Assembly: GCA_963920575.1 (NCBI GenBank)
Contig: OY986964.1
Location: 11,406,663-11,470,662 of the forward strand
DNA length: 64,000 nt
Source: Narthecium ossifragum
Lineage: Eukaryota; Streptophyta; Magnoliopsida; Dioscoreales; Nartheciaceae
Direction: 5' to 3'
Shown here: one piece after another, positions 1-10,236 of the stretch
How the letters are laid out: every line of letters begins with the position of its first letter
Position numbering within the stretch: position 1 is the first letter of the stretch
Notes under the pieces: generated by a model
Database searches by the model: none
What the model saw: the letters and a program-made list of their open reading frames with translations, nothing else
Told to the model about the DNA's origin: nothing
Program-made: the position numbers and the translations under genes

Positions 1-1050
1 CTTGGAGATGAAGTCTTCCTGCCCCAAGAGATTGGCCATATGTTTGTTCTCAGTACATCGCAACTCCACCTCCTTCATCTCCGAGAGTGTGCCTGAAGCC
101 TCCTTCTCGTACAGCACCCCAAGTAGGCTCTCGGCCTTAGCCCCCTCCTTGAAAAGATCAGCTTCGTCTCGCTTGTTCCACTACTTTACAGAATTTTTGA
201 TTTCTTGCAAGCGCCCTGCAAACACAAACTGACGAGAACCTGTTCGATCCCGGCTCCAGGCACGGCGCACAAGGGAAGTAAATTCACTCTCTGCCAGCCA
301 AAAATTTTCAAGACGGAAAGGTGAGGGGCATTGTGGTCGCGGATATGCCTCCAAAGAAAGGAGAAGCGGATTATGATCATAAGAGAAACGCAAGATGTGC
401 TTGAACCTGGCTGCTGGCAAAAGCCCCTTCCACTCTTCATTACATAAGCCTCGATCTAATCTCTCCAATATCCGAGCTCTCCCCTGCCGTTTGTTGGACC
501 ATGTGAAGGTATGTCCTACGAACCCCATATCCATGAGTTTGTAGGATGATAGAAAACCCATAAAGTCCTGTACCCCACGGCTTAGACGGAAAGGGCGCCC
601 TCCTCTTTTCTCCACCAGTGAAAGAATGGTGTTGAAGTCGCCAATAATCACATGCGCACAGTCCCCTTGACAAGCCCGGGAGAGATCCAGCCAAAGCCTT
701 CGGCGCTCCTCACATTTCCTAGCAGCGTAGACCGAAGAAATTCGCCATTGGGAAGAGAAGGACTGAGTGATGATCCCATGAACTGCCTGACGAGAAGACT
801 AAACAAACGAAACAAAACCCAACTCTGTCTTCCAGGCAACCAAAATTCCCCCTTTCCGGCCAGACCGAGGAACAAGAAAGAAATCCCATTGCGGTCCAAA
901 CTTCAGCTTGACACTTGGTAGATCCTCAAAAGATAAGCCTACCTTTTATAGGAGAAGGAGGTCTGGCTCGTGCCGGGCGACTAGTCTTCGACAAAATCGA
1001 TAGAGTTTGCGAAGGCCTGATCCACGATAGTTCCATGATAGAATCTTCAT
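1..1050 (-). pseudogene. LINE ORF2, endonuclease domain and linker, truncated by window edge
   Basis: The frame starts with MKILSWNYRG at 1050, the standard start of plant L1 endonucleases (usual form MKxLSWNCRG). It then shows VYAARK, the catalytic GDFN at about 640, FTWSNKRQ, ARILERLDR and DHNPLLL (the usual SDH is YDH here). Stops lie at 946-948, 799-801 and 181-183. The residues that normally follow PDLLFL (a SETK-type motif) are missing at the first stop. The frame continues past 181 with FKEGAKAESLL into the linker before the reverse transcriptase. The family enzyme nicks target DNA to prime reverse transcription. The ATG overlaps the ORF1 stop (ATGA, 1047-1050). Confidence 0.85.
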
Positions 1051-3083
1051 GGATCACCAGAGGCAAGCACCTTGCTCCGAGGTGTATCATCTCCTGCTTG
1101 CTCCACCGACTCCACAACCCCAGTACCCGGCTCTGCAATTTCATCATCATTCTCAGTCGCGGTATCCCAAGCGTCGTCTTCCCCATCCGTATTTTGAGAG
1201 GATGATGGAAGGAGGGAGGAAAGGAGAGACTCAAAGCCTCTGAGATGAAAAGCTTCAAGGTCCTCTCTAGATGGTTCACCAAGAGCAACATCAACACTTA
1301 ACCTGGCTGGTCTGGGAATTGCCTGAGAGGGTGACGTGGGCTGCTGAGGTCCACTCAAAGCCTCTGGTGTGGGATCTGCCTGAGGGAGTGACGTGGGCTG
1401 TTGAGGTCCACCCAAAGTGGGCACAGTAGCCCCATGCTCATCCACCCTGATTGAAGAAAGGGTCACACCAAGCTCGGCCTCCTCCTCGGAAATACAACAC
1501 CCAATCCCAAGATCGAATGGATCAGGTCTAGCCATATGATCCAAATCCCCAAGAATTGGGCTCATCGGGTCCAATTCCATGCAGGTTGGGTTCATCTCTT
1601 CATTCAAATTTGAAACCTCACCTAGCTATATCCCAAGATCATCCAGCTGTGAAGCAGGTTGGGCGACCAATCGTGGCTCTACCCCCTGAACCGCTGTAGA
1701 GATGTCAGCCTGCCTCGGTTCCAGCGCTAAGGGAGTATCTGCTTGTCCTCTTCGATTCCGACGCCTCCGGCGACCCCTCCGACGCCGTCTGGGCACAGCG
1801 ACCCCAACCCTGTCGACGCTTACCCGGGCAACATCTACTTCCATCGACTCCCTTTCCACTTGGACAGCCAAAGCCGGGGTTTCCGGGAGGCAGTGGTGTC
1901 CCAAGCAACCGCAGCCCACACACACCTCGGAGCCTTCAAGGAGAAAGCGCTGGAAAAAACCTTCCATCGAGCTCCCCTTACGTTTCATCCAGATCCCTTC
2001 CTTCACCGGATGGTCAGTGCGAATCATGACACATACCCGGGCAAAGCGACACCAAGATGCACGTGTTGAAGTTGGATCAACTAGGATGGGCGTTCCAATG
2101 GTGCTAGCTAGATGTTTCAATCTATCTTCGTCATAATGATCCACAGGTAACCCAGGGAACCTCACTCAAGCTGCTTTGTAGAGAAGGGCATCCTCACCAG
2201 GTCTGAAGTCATCTTGCCAACCAAATAGGGAGAGGGTGTGCCTTCCTAGCTGCCAAGGGCTACCAGACAAAGCCCTAAGCCAGTCCCTCTCATTCGCAAA
2301 ACGGATGACGAACAAACCATCGGCAACATCATCAATAAGGACAGGCTTGAAGAGAGCCCACACCCAGTACAAACGTCGCCTCAGTTTGTCCAGGTGCATC
2401 CGACCATCCAGGCGAGCATACACAGCAAACTCCCAAAACTTTCTACGACGCACCAAGTCCTCATCTTCCAACTCCAAAATATTCCTTTCAACAACATCGG
2501 TCCTCCGCAAGGGACAACCCGCCTTTCCAGCCGCCGATGGACCCACCATGTGCACCGCCGGTGGTCCCACCATGTGTGACAATGCGCCGCACATGGTGGA
2601 CCTTCCGCTACAGTCGACGGATCAAGTGTGATGGGTTCCACGCGAGGGAGACCAAGGATTTGTTGGAAAAGGAGAGACTACATGGCTTGGTGGGGGAAAT
2701 AAAGGTGGGGGTGTGGTGGATGTAGGTTTGGTTGTAGTAAATGAGGATGGTTTGGCGAGTATAAAGGCACGGAAGGTGGGGCTGGTGGGAGAGGCGAGGG
2801 TAAGGAGAGTGGATGTGTGGGGGTTGGGGTGGGAGGTTGAACCGATGATTTGTAATGCGGAACTGCAAGGGCGGTGGGCATCTCCGAAGCATAAGGGGAA
2901 AAGCAGGGAGGGGAGAGGGAAGATAAGGCCGTGGTTAGGTGGCAGGGGAGGGAGGGGGGTGGAGGTGGAGGTGGAGGTGGATGGATGGAGAGGGAAGTGG
3001 GACGCTTGTCCGCGGCCGCCGAGCAAACGACGACGGATGGGAGCCAGCCCATCTCCCCTCAAGTTTCTTTCCTGCTCGCCCAA
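1047..3083 (-). pseudogene. LINE ORF1 (nucleic-acid-binding protein), three in-frame stops
   Basis: One frame can be followed from an ATG at 3083 to a TGA at 1047, about 678 codons, broken by stops at 2622-2624, 2166-2168 and 1626-1628. The first part (3083-2640) is Pro/Ser/Thr-rich low-complexity sequence and may be leader rather than protein. The part 2590-2170 resembles the plant DUF4283 domain (KFWEFAVYARLDGR ... LFVIRFANERDWLRAL). After the stop at 2166 comes RFPGLPVDHYDEDRL, the usual continuation, so the stop probably replaces a Trp codon. A Cys/Gly/His cluster (CVGCGCLGHHC, about 1920) looks like a degraded CCHC knuckle. It is followed by an Arg-rich block and an acidic tail. In the family, ORF1 protein binds the element RNA. 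Confidence 0.8.
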
Positions 3084-3795
3084 TTAGCTGTTATAACGTT
3101 GAATTATTCCACACAATAATCACAATTCTTTCCTAGCTATCAGGAATAGCGTGTTGCCTGTATATGGATTAGATTCTCCCAAACAAATCGAACCCAACAT
3201 GCATGGTTGTGTTATCATAAATAATGACCGAAGAGATACAGGTGTAATGTTGACAGTCAAATATACGGTGTTGATTGATCAAATGACATAATCAGTCATA
3301 TGATTGATCAGCATGAGCTAATGACCGACAAATAATATCGATCGATCAAAAGGTACCATATCTCTTTTAAGTACCAACTAACGTCATCAGAAGAGTGGAA
3401 AGAGAAGTTAGCACATGTGGATGCTAACATGACACGTGGAGTCCGATGAGTCATCCAGATCGATCGAGCAAGAATTAAAGAAAAAAAAGCATAGTGGTTC
3501 CTGGACGGTTATGGGGCGGTTCCAAGCAGTTATCTCTAGTCTGTGGTAGATATAAATATGTAACAAAGTAATGTGAATCTCTATGGCACCCCTCATCCAA
3601 TCCACGTGCATGAAATTCTTTTATGCATTATGCTTTCCTTTAGTACGGTTTGCTTTCCTACAAGTTTTCCTTAATCAATGCGATGTTAATCGTTGACCTT
3701 CTCTTTTTTATCTCTTTAATCTATGTTTAATGACTTTATGCTAACTTAGATTTATCTGTTTTCTGTTAGATTAGATTTATCATGCTTTCATACAT
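3084..3795. other. Non-coding stretch with promoter-like elements
   Basis: No ORF of note. An ACACGTGG box at about 3432 and a TATA-like TATAAATATG at about 3550 sit in the spacing expected of a plant or LTR promoter, and the AT-rich downstream part repeats the word TTAGATTTA. Together with 5335-5700 it may be the remains of an older LTR into which the copia mini-element jumped. I could not find paired LTR ends, so this stays a guess. Confidence 0.25.
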
Positions 3796-3800
3796 AGATT

Positions 3801-4344
3801 TGTTGGGGATTCCACGGTGGTCTCGACAATGCCGAAGATGCGCCAGATAATGACGAGATGTTGATGTCGTAGCGGAAGAAATAACAACAACCAAACCACA
3901 AACAAATGAAAAAATAGTGGAGATAAGGATTTACGTGGAAAACATACCAACAACAACTGGAATGAAAAAACCACGGGCAGCAGATGAAATCTTTACTATG
4001 AGGGAGATATTACAAAGCCCAAACCCTAGGAGAGACAAAGATATCTCTCTCTAGGGTTGCCTACTCTCACACCTCTCAAAAAACAAAGAAAACCCTAGAA
4101 GCATACACAAAGAAGACCTAGAAACCCTTATTTATAGACCCCAAGATAATTAGGATCGGAATTAATCCTAACCATCTAATTTTCATGTCTACAATGTCTT
4201 AGATTGATCCACTGTGCAAAACAGAAAAACACGCCTATGGAAACAGAGTTCGGATCGATCCATTGTAAAGTTGGATCGATCCAAGTTGGGAAAAAACAAA
4301 ACCCTTGCTGCCGCTGTCATCTCATGGGAGGAAAAATCCCAACA
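3801..4344 (-). repeat. 3' LTR of the copia mini-element
   Basis: A 544-bp repeat with TG...CA ends and short inverted ends TGTTGGG/CCCAACA. It carries two GGATCGATCC-like palindromes near 4251 and 4272. The sequence pairs with 4794-5329 along its whole length, with scattered substitutions and a small deletion in the right copy. Confidence 0.9.
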
Positions 4345-4793
4345 AACTCCCCATTCCGACACATGAGGATATGCCGTCGAACTCAGAGACTCCATTAAGC
4401 TCGGAAACTCCATCAAACTCGGATACGCCATCGAATTCAGATTGCGCCGCCGTCATGCCACCTCCAGTGCTGCCAGCTAGCCACTTTTATGTCGCCGTCG
4501 AAGTTGGATAACAGTATCAACCTCGGATCTGTCGTCAAACTCTGGGTCTCCCATCGGATTCAGATCACCATCATCGAGAACTGTCCACCAAACTTGGATG
4601 TAGCCATCAAGTCTTGATATTCTCGGTTGCTTTCTTGCCTTCAAGTCGCAGTACATCCCGGGCTTGTAACTTAGATATCCTCGGTTGCTTCTGTTAGAAT
4701 CCGACCCAGATGCTTCAGATCTTGATCAGGAACTTAGAATCTTGATCAGAGATTCGAATCCCCCTAATCTCGGAACATGGCTCTAGTACCACT
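4345..4793 (-). other. Internal domain of the mini-element: PBS, PPT and an 18-bp repeat
   Basis: The primer-binding site is at 4779-4791, two bases from the 5' LTR, and the polypurine tract is at 4345-4357. Between about 4370 and 4440 an 18-bp unit repeats four to five times. Read on the minus strand it gives the hexamer EFDGVS with variants (ELNGVS, EFDGIS). The ATG directly after the primer site opens only four codons before a stop, so no gag start is conserved. Confidence 0.75.
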
Positions 4794-5329
4794 TGTTGGG
4801 GATTCTACGGTGGTCCCAACGATGCCGGAGATGCGCCAAATAATCACGGGACGTCGATGTCGCAGCGGAAGAAATAACAACAACCAAACCACAAACAAAG
4901 GGAAAGATAGTGGAGACAAGGATTTACGTGGAAAACCTATCAACAATAACTGGAAGAAAAAAACCACTGGCAGCAGAGGAAATCTTCACTATGAGGAAGA
5001 GATTACAAAGCCCAAACCCTAGCAGAGACAAAGAGATCTCTCTCTAGGGTTGCCTACTGTCACACCTCTCAAAGAACAAAGAAAACCCAAGAAGCACACA
5101 CAAAGAAGACCTAAAAACCCCTATTTATAGGTCCCAAGATAATTAGGATCGGAATTAATCCTAACCATCTAATTTTCCCGTCTACAGTGCCTTGGATCGA
5201 TCCACTATGCAAAATAGAAAAACACGCATCTGAAAGTTCGGATCAATCCACTGTAAAGTTGGATTGATCCAAGTTGGGAAAAAACAAAACCCTTGCTGCC
5301 GTCATCTCATGGGAGGAAAAATCCCAACA
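4794..5329 (-). repeat. 5' LTR of the copia mini-element
   Basis: A 536-bp partner of 3801-4344, with the same ends. It lies next to the primer-binding site, which fixes the element's direction as minus. The right flank repeats AGATT. Confidence 0.9.
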
Positions 5330-5334
5330 AGATT

Positions 5335-5930
5335 TACTTGCTATCTAGCTTAGATTTATGCAGCTTTCCTAACTAGATTTACCCTCTTTTCATTAACTTA
5401 GGCTTATCTGCTTTCACAATTTAGATTTACTTTCTTTTCTAGTTATCTTTACAACTCTCTTTATTGCTTTCCTAGGTAAGTCTAGTTAAATATCTTATTA
5501 TCTTTACTTTTATCCAATCATCCAATTAAGCTGCATCAAATCCGATCAATCAAGATTTTCAAGCAGATCGATACCTCTGTTCGAACTGAGTTTAAAGGAG
5601 TTCAAACCTTGTCACATCTCTGATCACTCACATTAACAACATTGTTGATTTTTGGTCGAGCATTAATTACTGTCGACCAGATTTCCCAGCAGAAAACAAG
5701 TTGGCATACTAGATTTATAGGGGTTTCTTCCCGGATGCTCGAAGCGGTGCTAATCTCCTCCTAGTGCATTGTTCCATGACTCATCTGATGAGTTTTATGG
5801 AACTTCCATGGTCGAAGTTCTTTTTTTTTTTTTAGCAAATGAGGGGTTTTAACCCCTGAATGCATTAACGGAAACCGTAGTCCAACTTATCATGTTAACT
5901 TCTATGGTTTATGTTTCGGTTCCATATATA
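5335..5930. other. Non-coding stretch, possible old LTR remnant
   Basis: AT-rich, with several TTAGATTTA-like words matching those before 3796, so both flanks of the mini-element are one interrupted sequence. No ORF. A poly(T) run lies at about 5820-5833. I see nothing else. Confidence 0.3.
5771..5803. repeat. Imperfect palindrome / hairpin
   Basis: The arms GTTCCATGACTCATC and GATGAGTTTTATGGAAC can pair over almost their whole length with a one-base loop. It stands alone, with no gene or element end recognised beside it. Confidence 0.6.
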
Positions 5931-5939
5931 TATACTAGC

Positions 5940-6260
5940 GGCCTCCTGTACCACCTGACACGGGTAACCACCACCTCTCACTAGTCATCATCTCTCTCCT
6001 AACCATCCGGTAACCATCACATTTCACGTGGTTTCATCTTGATCGCTTGATATATCCGAACTTAATTTGGATCGGGCATCCTTATTCATGGGCTAACCAT
6101 CACATGTCACCTGGTACGGGTAACCACCACCCCCCACTACTCCTCTCTCTCTCCTAATCATCCGCTAACCACCACCCTCCACTACTCCCTTCCACGTGAT
6201 TTCATTTCGATCGTCTCATATATTCGGACTTTACTTGGATCAGGAATTTCTATTCGTATG
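5940..6260. repeat. Direct duplication of about 155 bp, diverged
   Basis: Two diverged copies run head to tail. Each contains GGTAACCACCACC, a CTCTCTCCTAA stretch, a CACGTG(G/A)TTTCAT box and ATATxCGGACTT-like sequence. The sequence is C-rich and non-coding. Confidence 0.6.
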
Positions 6261-7634
6261 ATAAAATACACCGGATCCAATATAATAGATGTGTGTGTGA
6301 ATCTTTTGATCAGTATGGAGTGTTTTCACACGTAGCGTACATGTCGTGTGATGTCTGTACCAAATGAAGAAAGAAGTAGCTGATAAAAATGGCAAAATCT
6401 TCATCACTCATGCTTGTGTTGCATGGGGTTTAGGATCATTGTCGAACAAAATATCCATGCATTTGAGATGGGCGGACAGTTAGTGGGATGAATCTGTCAA
6501 ACAAAAGGGCTGCGACGCTGCCATACTGGAACTGGATCTGACAAGAGTAGTATTAGAATGTACGAATGGTCTCCTGGAAATCCTCGTGTCGCACCCATAA
6601 ACAAAACAAGAGACTCAACTAACCCCAAAAAAAAATCTATCAAACAAAATGTTTTTGCGTTGTGGTTAATGGTACCAGTGCAATGGTTTCGTAGTGCTTT
6701 AAAGTCAATGGTGATGGCTTATATCTTCGATCGTTAGTATCAGACCACTCAGCAATCTCTCTTATGCAGGATCAAGTTTCAAACCTGAGGAAACATGAAT
6801 TTCATATTATTATCTAAGTTTATTTATGATTTAATTTGGTTTGATTTATGACTTGATATCGGAATGAACATTAATTGGTGCTTGCTAATGTTGTTTCTCC
6901 TCGGTCTTCAACTTCCCTAATTAAGCTTCCTCTCTATGTCTCCCGTGCAGTGCATGTATCACTCTCCAATAGTTCTCTCTCATTGTCATCATTCAGCCCT
7001 TTGACGATGAAGTTATTAATTGGCCCTATATTTTTGCAGTTTAGAGTTTCAGACTGGTGTTGTGTGATGCTTCCATTGGGTTACAGGAGAATAGTAGAAA
7101 CTAGTTGCTGGCAAAAAAAAAAAAAAAAAAAAAAAACCGCACATGATCTTTTAATAATGAATGACTAATGCCCACTTTTACGTAATAATTATTTCCTGTT
7201 CTTGAGATTGTTCGGTTGACAATACTGGTTATCCACAAAAACTTGAGCAGTGGTTATGATTGATGCAAACTCAATGATGTTTTATATGGATGGCTTTAGA
7301 TGATGAAACAAAACTATTCATTTATTGGAAAGCTGCTCATAGCTAGCAGGTAATTAGGTTGATTGAATTAATGCTGAGAAAAGGAGTGAAAATGATAAAA
7401 TAGCATAAAATGGACTTCTCTTCTTGCATTGAAAGCGCCTGAGATTTTTCATTGCTTTATAAGCATGCGTGCTCTTGTGTCACTTTCAAAATGATAACTA
7501 TATCTGATTAGAAGACCGATCAGTATAATGCGAAGCCTCTCACAACTCGTCTTTATAAACTGAAAGAGAGATCATTAGAAGTCAGCTTAATTTGGAGGGA
7601 CACTAACATATATAAATCTGCAATCTTAATCTGA
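6261..7634. other. Intergenic DNA without recognised gene
   Basis: No convincing coding region. A poly(A) run of about 24 bases lies near 7112-7135. A short plus-strand ORF (6875-7168) runs into this A tract and has no recognisable features, so I do not call it a gene. Confidence 0.4.
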
Positions 7635-7637
7635 TTA

Positions 7638-7841
7638 GTCCCTGTTTGGTATGGGGTTAAGGGGGATAAGGGGCTTATTCCCATTTCTACACCCAAACAT
7701 CAAAAGTAATCATTACTATTTTATACCTATTCCACCTACCAGCATCACTTTACTTTATCCTATTCTCATTCTTTAACCTCATTTTTTCTAATCCTATTCC
7801 CCCTTAACTTCACTTTTTCTAACCCCATACCAAACGGGCCC
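7638..7841. mobile_element. Tourist-like MITE (PIF/Harbinger type), 204 bp
   Basis: The terminal inverted repeats are about 22 bp: left GTCCCTGTTTGGTATGGGG, and right, read in reverse, GGGCCCGTTTGGTATGGGG. They are flanked by the 3-bp duplication TTA at 7635-7637 and 7842-7844, the signature of PIF/Harbinger transposition. There is no coding capacity. Size, ends and target site are typical of Tourist MITEs. Confidence 0.82.
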
Positions 7842-7847
7842 TTAGCC

Positions 7848-8110
7848 TCCGTCTGGTACGGAAATAAATTTGGAAAATAACAATTAACCGGGTTAAGGAG
7901 GGTAATATTCATGGAATATTCCCGAATCTCTTACTTATTCCACCCCTTAATCCCAAACATCATTTCCCTTATTTCAAGTAATAATTATAAAGTTATTTTC
8001 ATTCTCCATTCTATTTTTCTTTTACTTTAATTAATTATTACAAAATTATTTTTAAAATCTGAAATAAAATCTCTTAATTTAAAATAAAGTTAACTTCATA
8101 TCAAATGAGT
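7848..8110. mobile_element. Possible related MITE, degraded
   Basis: Starts with GTCTGGTACGG and contains CCCTTAATCCCAAACATC. These words resemble the neighbouring Tourist-like MITE and the F elements. The right end (near ATATCAAATGAG) is weak and no clear duplication is visible. Confidence 0.35.
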
Positions 8111-8627
8111 TGTTGTTTAATGTAGTGTGGACCAAACCCTAGCTAGGGTTTCATAATAGTTGACGCCACTCGCTATGATGTAGGCCACTGGGTTGAGACA
8201 GGAACTGTCCTTAAGATTCCGAAAAGGAGTTGACACATGAAACACTATGCAACTTCATGATGACCAGATAAGCATGTCTCTTGGTTCAAGGGTTTCTACG
8301 GTTTCCTTGATATACGTGCTTAATTATTTTAGGATCACAACTTCATGCAGACAAAGGTCATCAAGACTTTGGTGGATGCATGGGTGTCTTAGTTAGTGGC
8401 GTATTTTTGTGACAAACGTTCGTTATCAGTGGCCTATTGGACAACAGTGTTTGGCAACAACGTAAAACGTAAGTTGGGTTCATTGGAGAATAGCACAGAG
8501 GGATGAGATGACTTAGCATGAAATAGTCATGTGGGTGGCGCAGCTTGGGACAAAAAATAGTACGATGAGGAATGTCATATCTCCTTCGCATTAGTTGGCA
8601 TTTATGACTATTGACTTACACAAAACT

Positions 8628-8855
8628 TGCGAGGTTTGTTTGGTCGGGAATGGAAAAGACGAGGATAAATATGGATAAAAGATTTTAGAAATAAATAGAA
8701 AAAATGGAAATAAGGAATTTTGAATAGTAAAAGAGTGAATAATGAGTAATGATTGAAAAAATGATGATAAATCAATAATAATTATTTGAAATAAGAGATT
8801 TTGATGTTTGGAGATAAATGAATTATCCCACCCTATTCCCAAACCAAATGGGATG
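8628..8855. mobile_element. Possible Tourist-like MITE, degraded
   Basis: The left end TTTGTTTGGTCGGGAATGG and the right end, read in reverse ATTTGGTTTGGGAATAGG, are imperfect inverted repeats about 230 bp apart. Internal sequence is AT-rich and includes TTTGATGTTTGGAG as in the related MITEs. I could not settle the target duplication. Confidence 0.45.
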
Positions 8856-9046
8856 CAGAGATTTGGAAAAACTACAATATATGGAGTGAAATGTACGGCA
8901 TGGGTTGTCTTTGACAAGAAATGGGTTATGATTAATGTGAACGTGAATATTGAAAAGAGGCATGGCATTCTATTACTACAATATTGACAATACTGCTTGA
9001 GTAGCTCAACTGTATAGTTCCTCATAATTCTAATAGGCTGGTCTTA

Positions 9047-10236
9047 GGCTGCGTTTGGTTGCGGGATAGACTATCCCGGGATTAGAGGGGATAGGGATTA
9101 GTAACCCGGGATAAATTGTGGGATAAAATTTATCCCACCTTGGTGTTTGGTTGAAAAAGTGGGGATAAGTAGATAATGATTACTTGAGATTGGTATGGTG
9201 GAAAGTAATAAATGAATAATATTGGATGAAAAAGGTGGAATAGGAATAGGGATTGGTGAGGTGAAAAGTAAATTAATAATATTGGTACTTTAATTAATAA
9301 TATGATAATGCATAAATATTCACCTTGGCTTTAATAAATTACTTAATAATATGATAATACATATTATATTAATTAAAATATAATATTACCACCCCACTCG
9401 TCTTTTTCGACGCCTCCTCCTGCTAATCCCTCTCATATCAACACCCAATTATTTGTCACCCCACCGTGGCATTCGGCGACGAACACGTGACCTCCACTTA
9501 CATTAATATAATATGTTTTTATTTTAAATATAAATATAATAATTAATTTATATTATTAATTTATACACATCAATGAGCTACCTTTTCTATTATTAATTTA
9601 TCTTATTAATTTAATTTATATTAATTTATATCATTAATTTATACACATCAATGAGCTACCTTTTATATTATTAATTTATACATATCAATGAGCTACCTTT
9701 TCTATTATTAATTTAATTTATATTAATTTATATCATTAATTTATATACATCAATGAGCTACCTTTTCTATTATTAATTTATCTTATTAATTTAATTTATA
9801 TTAATTTATACACATCAATGAGCTACCTTTTATATTATTAATTTATACACATCAATGAGCTACCTTTTCTATTATTAATTTATACATATCAATGACCTAC
9901 CTTTTCTATTATTAATTTATATTATTAATTTAATTTATATTAATTTATATCATTAATTTATATACATCAATGAGCTACCTTTTCTATTATTAATTTATAT
10001 TATATTAATTTATACACATCAATGAACTTACTTTTCTATTATTAATTTATATTATTAATTTAATTTTGGATTGGTGAGGTGTAAAGTAAATTAATAATAT
10101 TGGATGAAAAAGGTAGGATAAGAATAGGAATTGATGAGGTGGAAAGTAGATGGGGTAGGTGGCAAGGGGGTTTTTGCATAAAACTCCCTCTAATCCTGGG
10201 ATTAGGAATTCGAGGATAAATTCTCTGATACCAAGT
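9047..10236. mobile_element. F1: PIF/Harbinger-like non-autonomous element, right end cut
   Basis: The left end GGCTGCGTTTGGTTGCGGG follows TTA (9044-9046). The right end runs through the F-type inverted repeat (CTGATACCAA) and is cut by the solo LTR starting at 10237. F1 shares its left arm and subterminal sequence with 19914-20230, including ATTGGTACTTTAATTAATAA and CACCCCAC(T/C)CGTC. It lacks the extra cargo of F2 and carries an AT-rich minisatellite instead. Confidence 0.72.
9560..10065. repeat. AT-rich minisatellite inside F1 (nine copies of a core)
   Basis: The core ATCAATGAGCTACCTTTT recurs nine times (last copies altered), separated by TTATTAATTTA-type spacers of two lengths, giving a higher-order alternation of roughly 40- and 60-78-bp steps. 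F2 contains a single CACATCAATG in the matching place, so the array grew within F1. Confidence 0.85.

Larger units (their letters stand above)
1..3083 (-). mobile_element. L1-type LINE (non-LTR retrotransposon), 5' part, decayed
   Basis: Seen: two consecutive minus-strand reading frames with the L1 order ORF1 (DUF4283-like domain and a cysteine cluster) then ORF2 (AP-type endonuclease). ORF2 is cut by the left edge of the window inside the linker after the endonuclease, so the reverse transcriptase, 3' end and poly(A) tail lie outside. The 5' end is near 3083, where GC-rich sequence stops abruptly. No target duplication can be tested without the 3' end. In-frame stops in both ORFs make this copy non-functional. 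Alignment of each stop with an otherwise continuous frame shows decay by point mutation rather than rearrangement. Confidence 0.88.
3801..5329 (-). mobile_element. Copia-derived non-autonomous mini-element (LTR-449 bp-LTR)
   Basis: Two LTRs of 544 and 536 bp, each beginning TGTTGGGGATTC and ending AATCCCAACA, flank 449 bp. The 5-bp duplication AGATT occurs at 3796-3800 and 5330-5334. On the minus strand the right LTR is the 5' one. The 13 bases inside it (4779-4791, read as TGGTACTAGAGCC) match the initiator-Met tRNA primer site used by Ty1/copia (TGGTATCAGAGC) with a small change, and a purine-rich tract (AATGGGGAGTT) abuts the other LTR. No gag or pol is present, so any movement must have used another element's proteins. 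The size and structure resemble TRIM or SMART-type elements, although the LTRs are long for TRIMs. Confidence 0.9.

Noticed and set aside
1702..2136. 144-codon plus-strand ORF, and others at 1743-2069 and 2236-2631
   Set aside because: They lie opposite the LINE ORF1 frame, which has domain matches. No features of their own.
7108..7140. Poly(A) run as the tail of a retrocopied gene
   Set aside because: No coding sequence with homology and no target duplication could be found upstream of the run.
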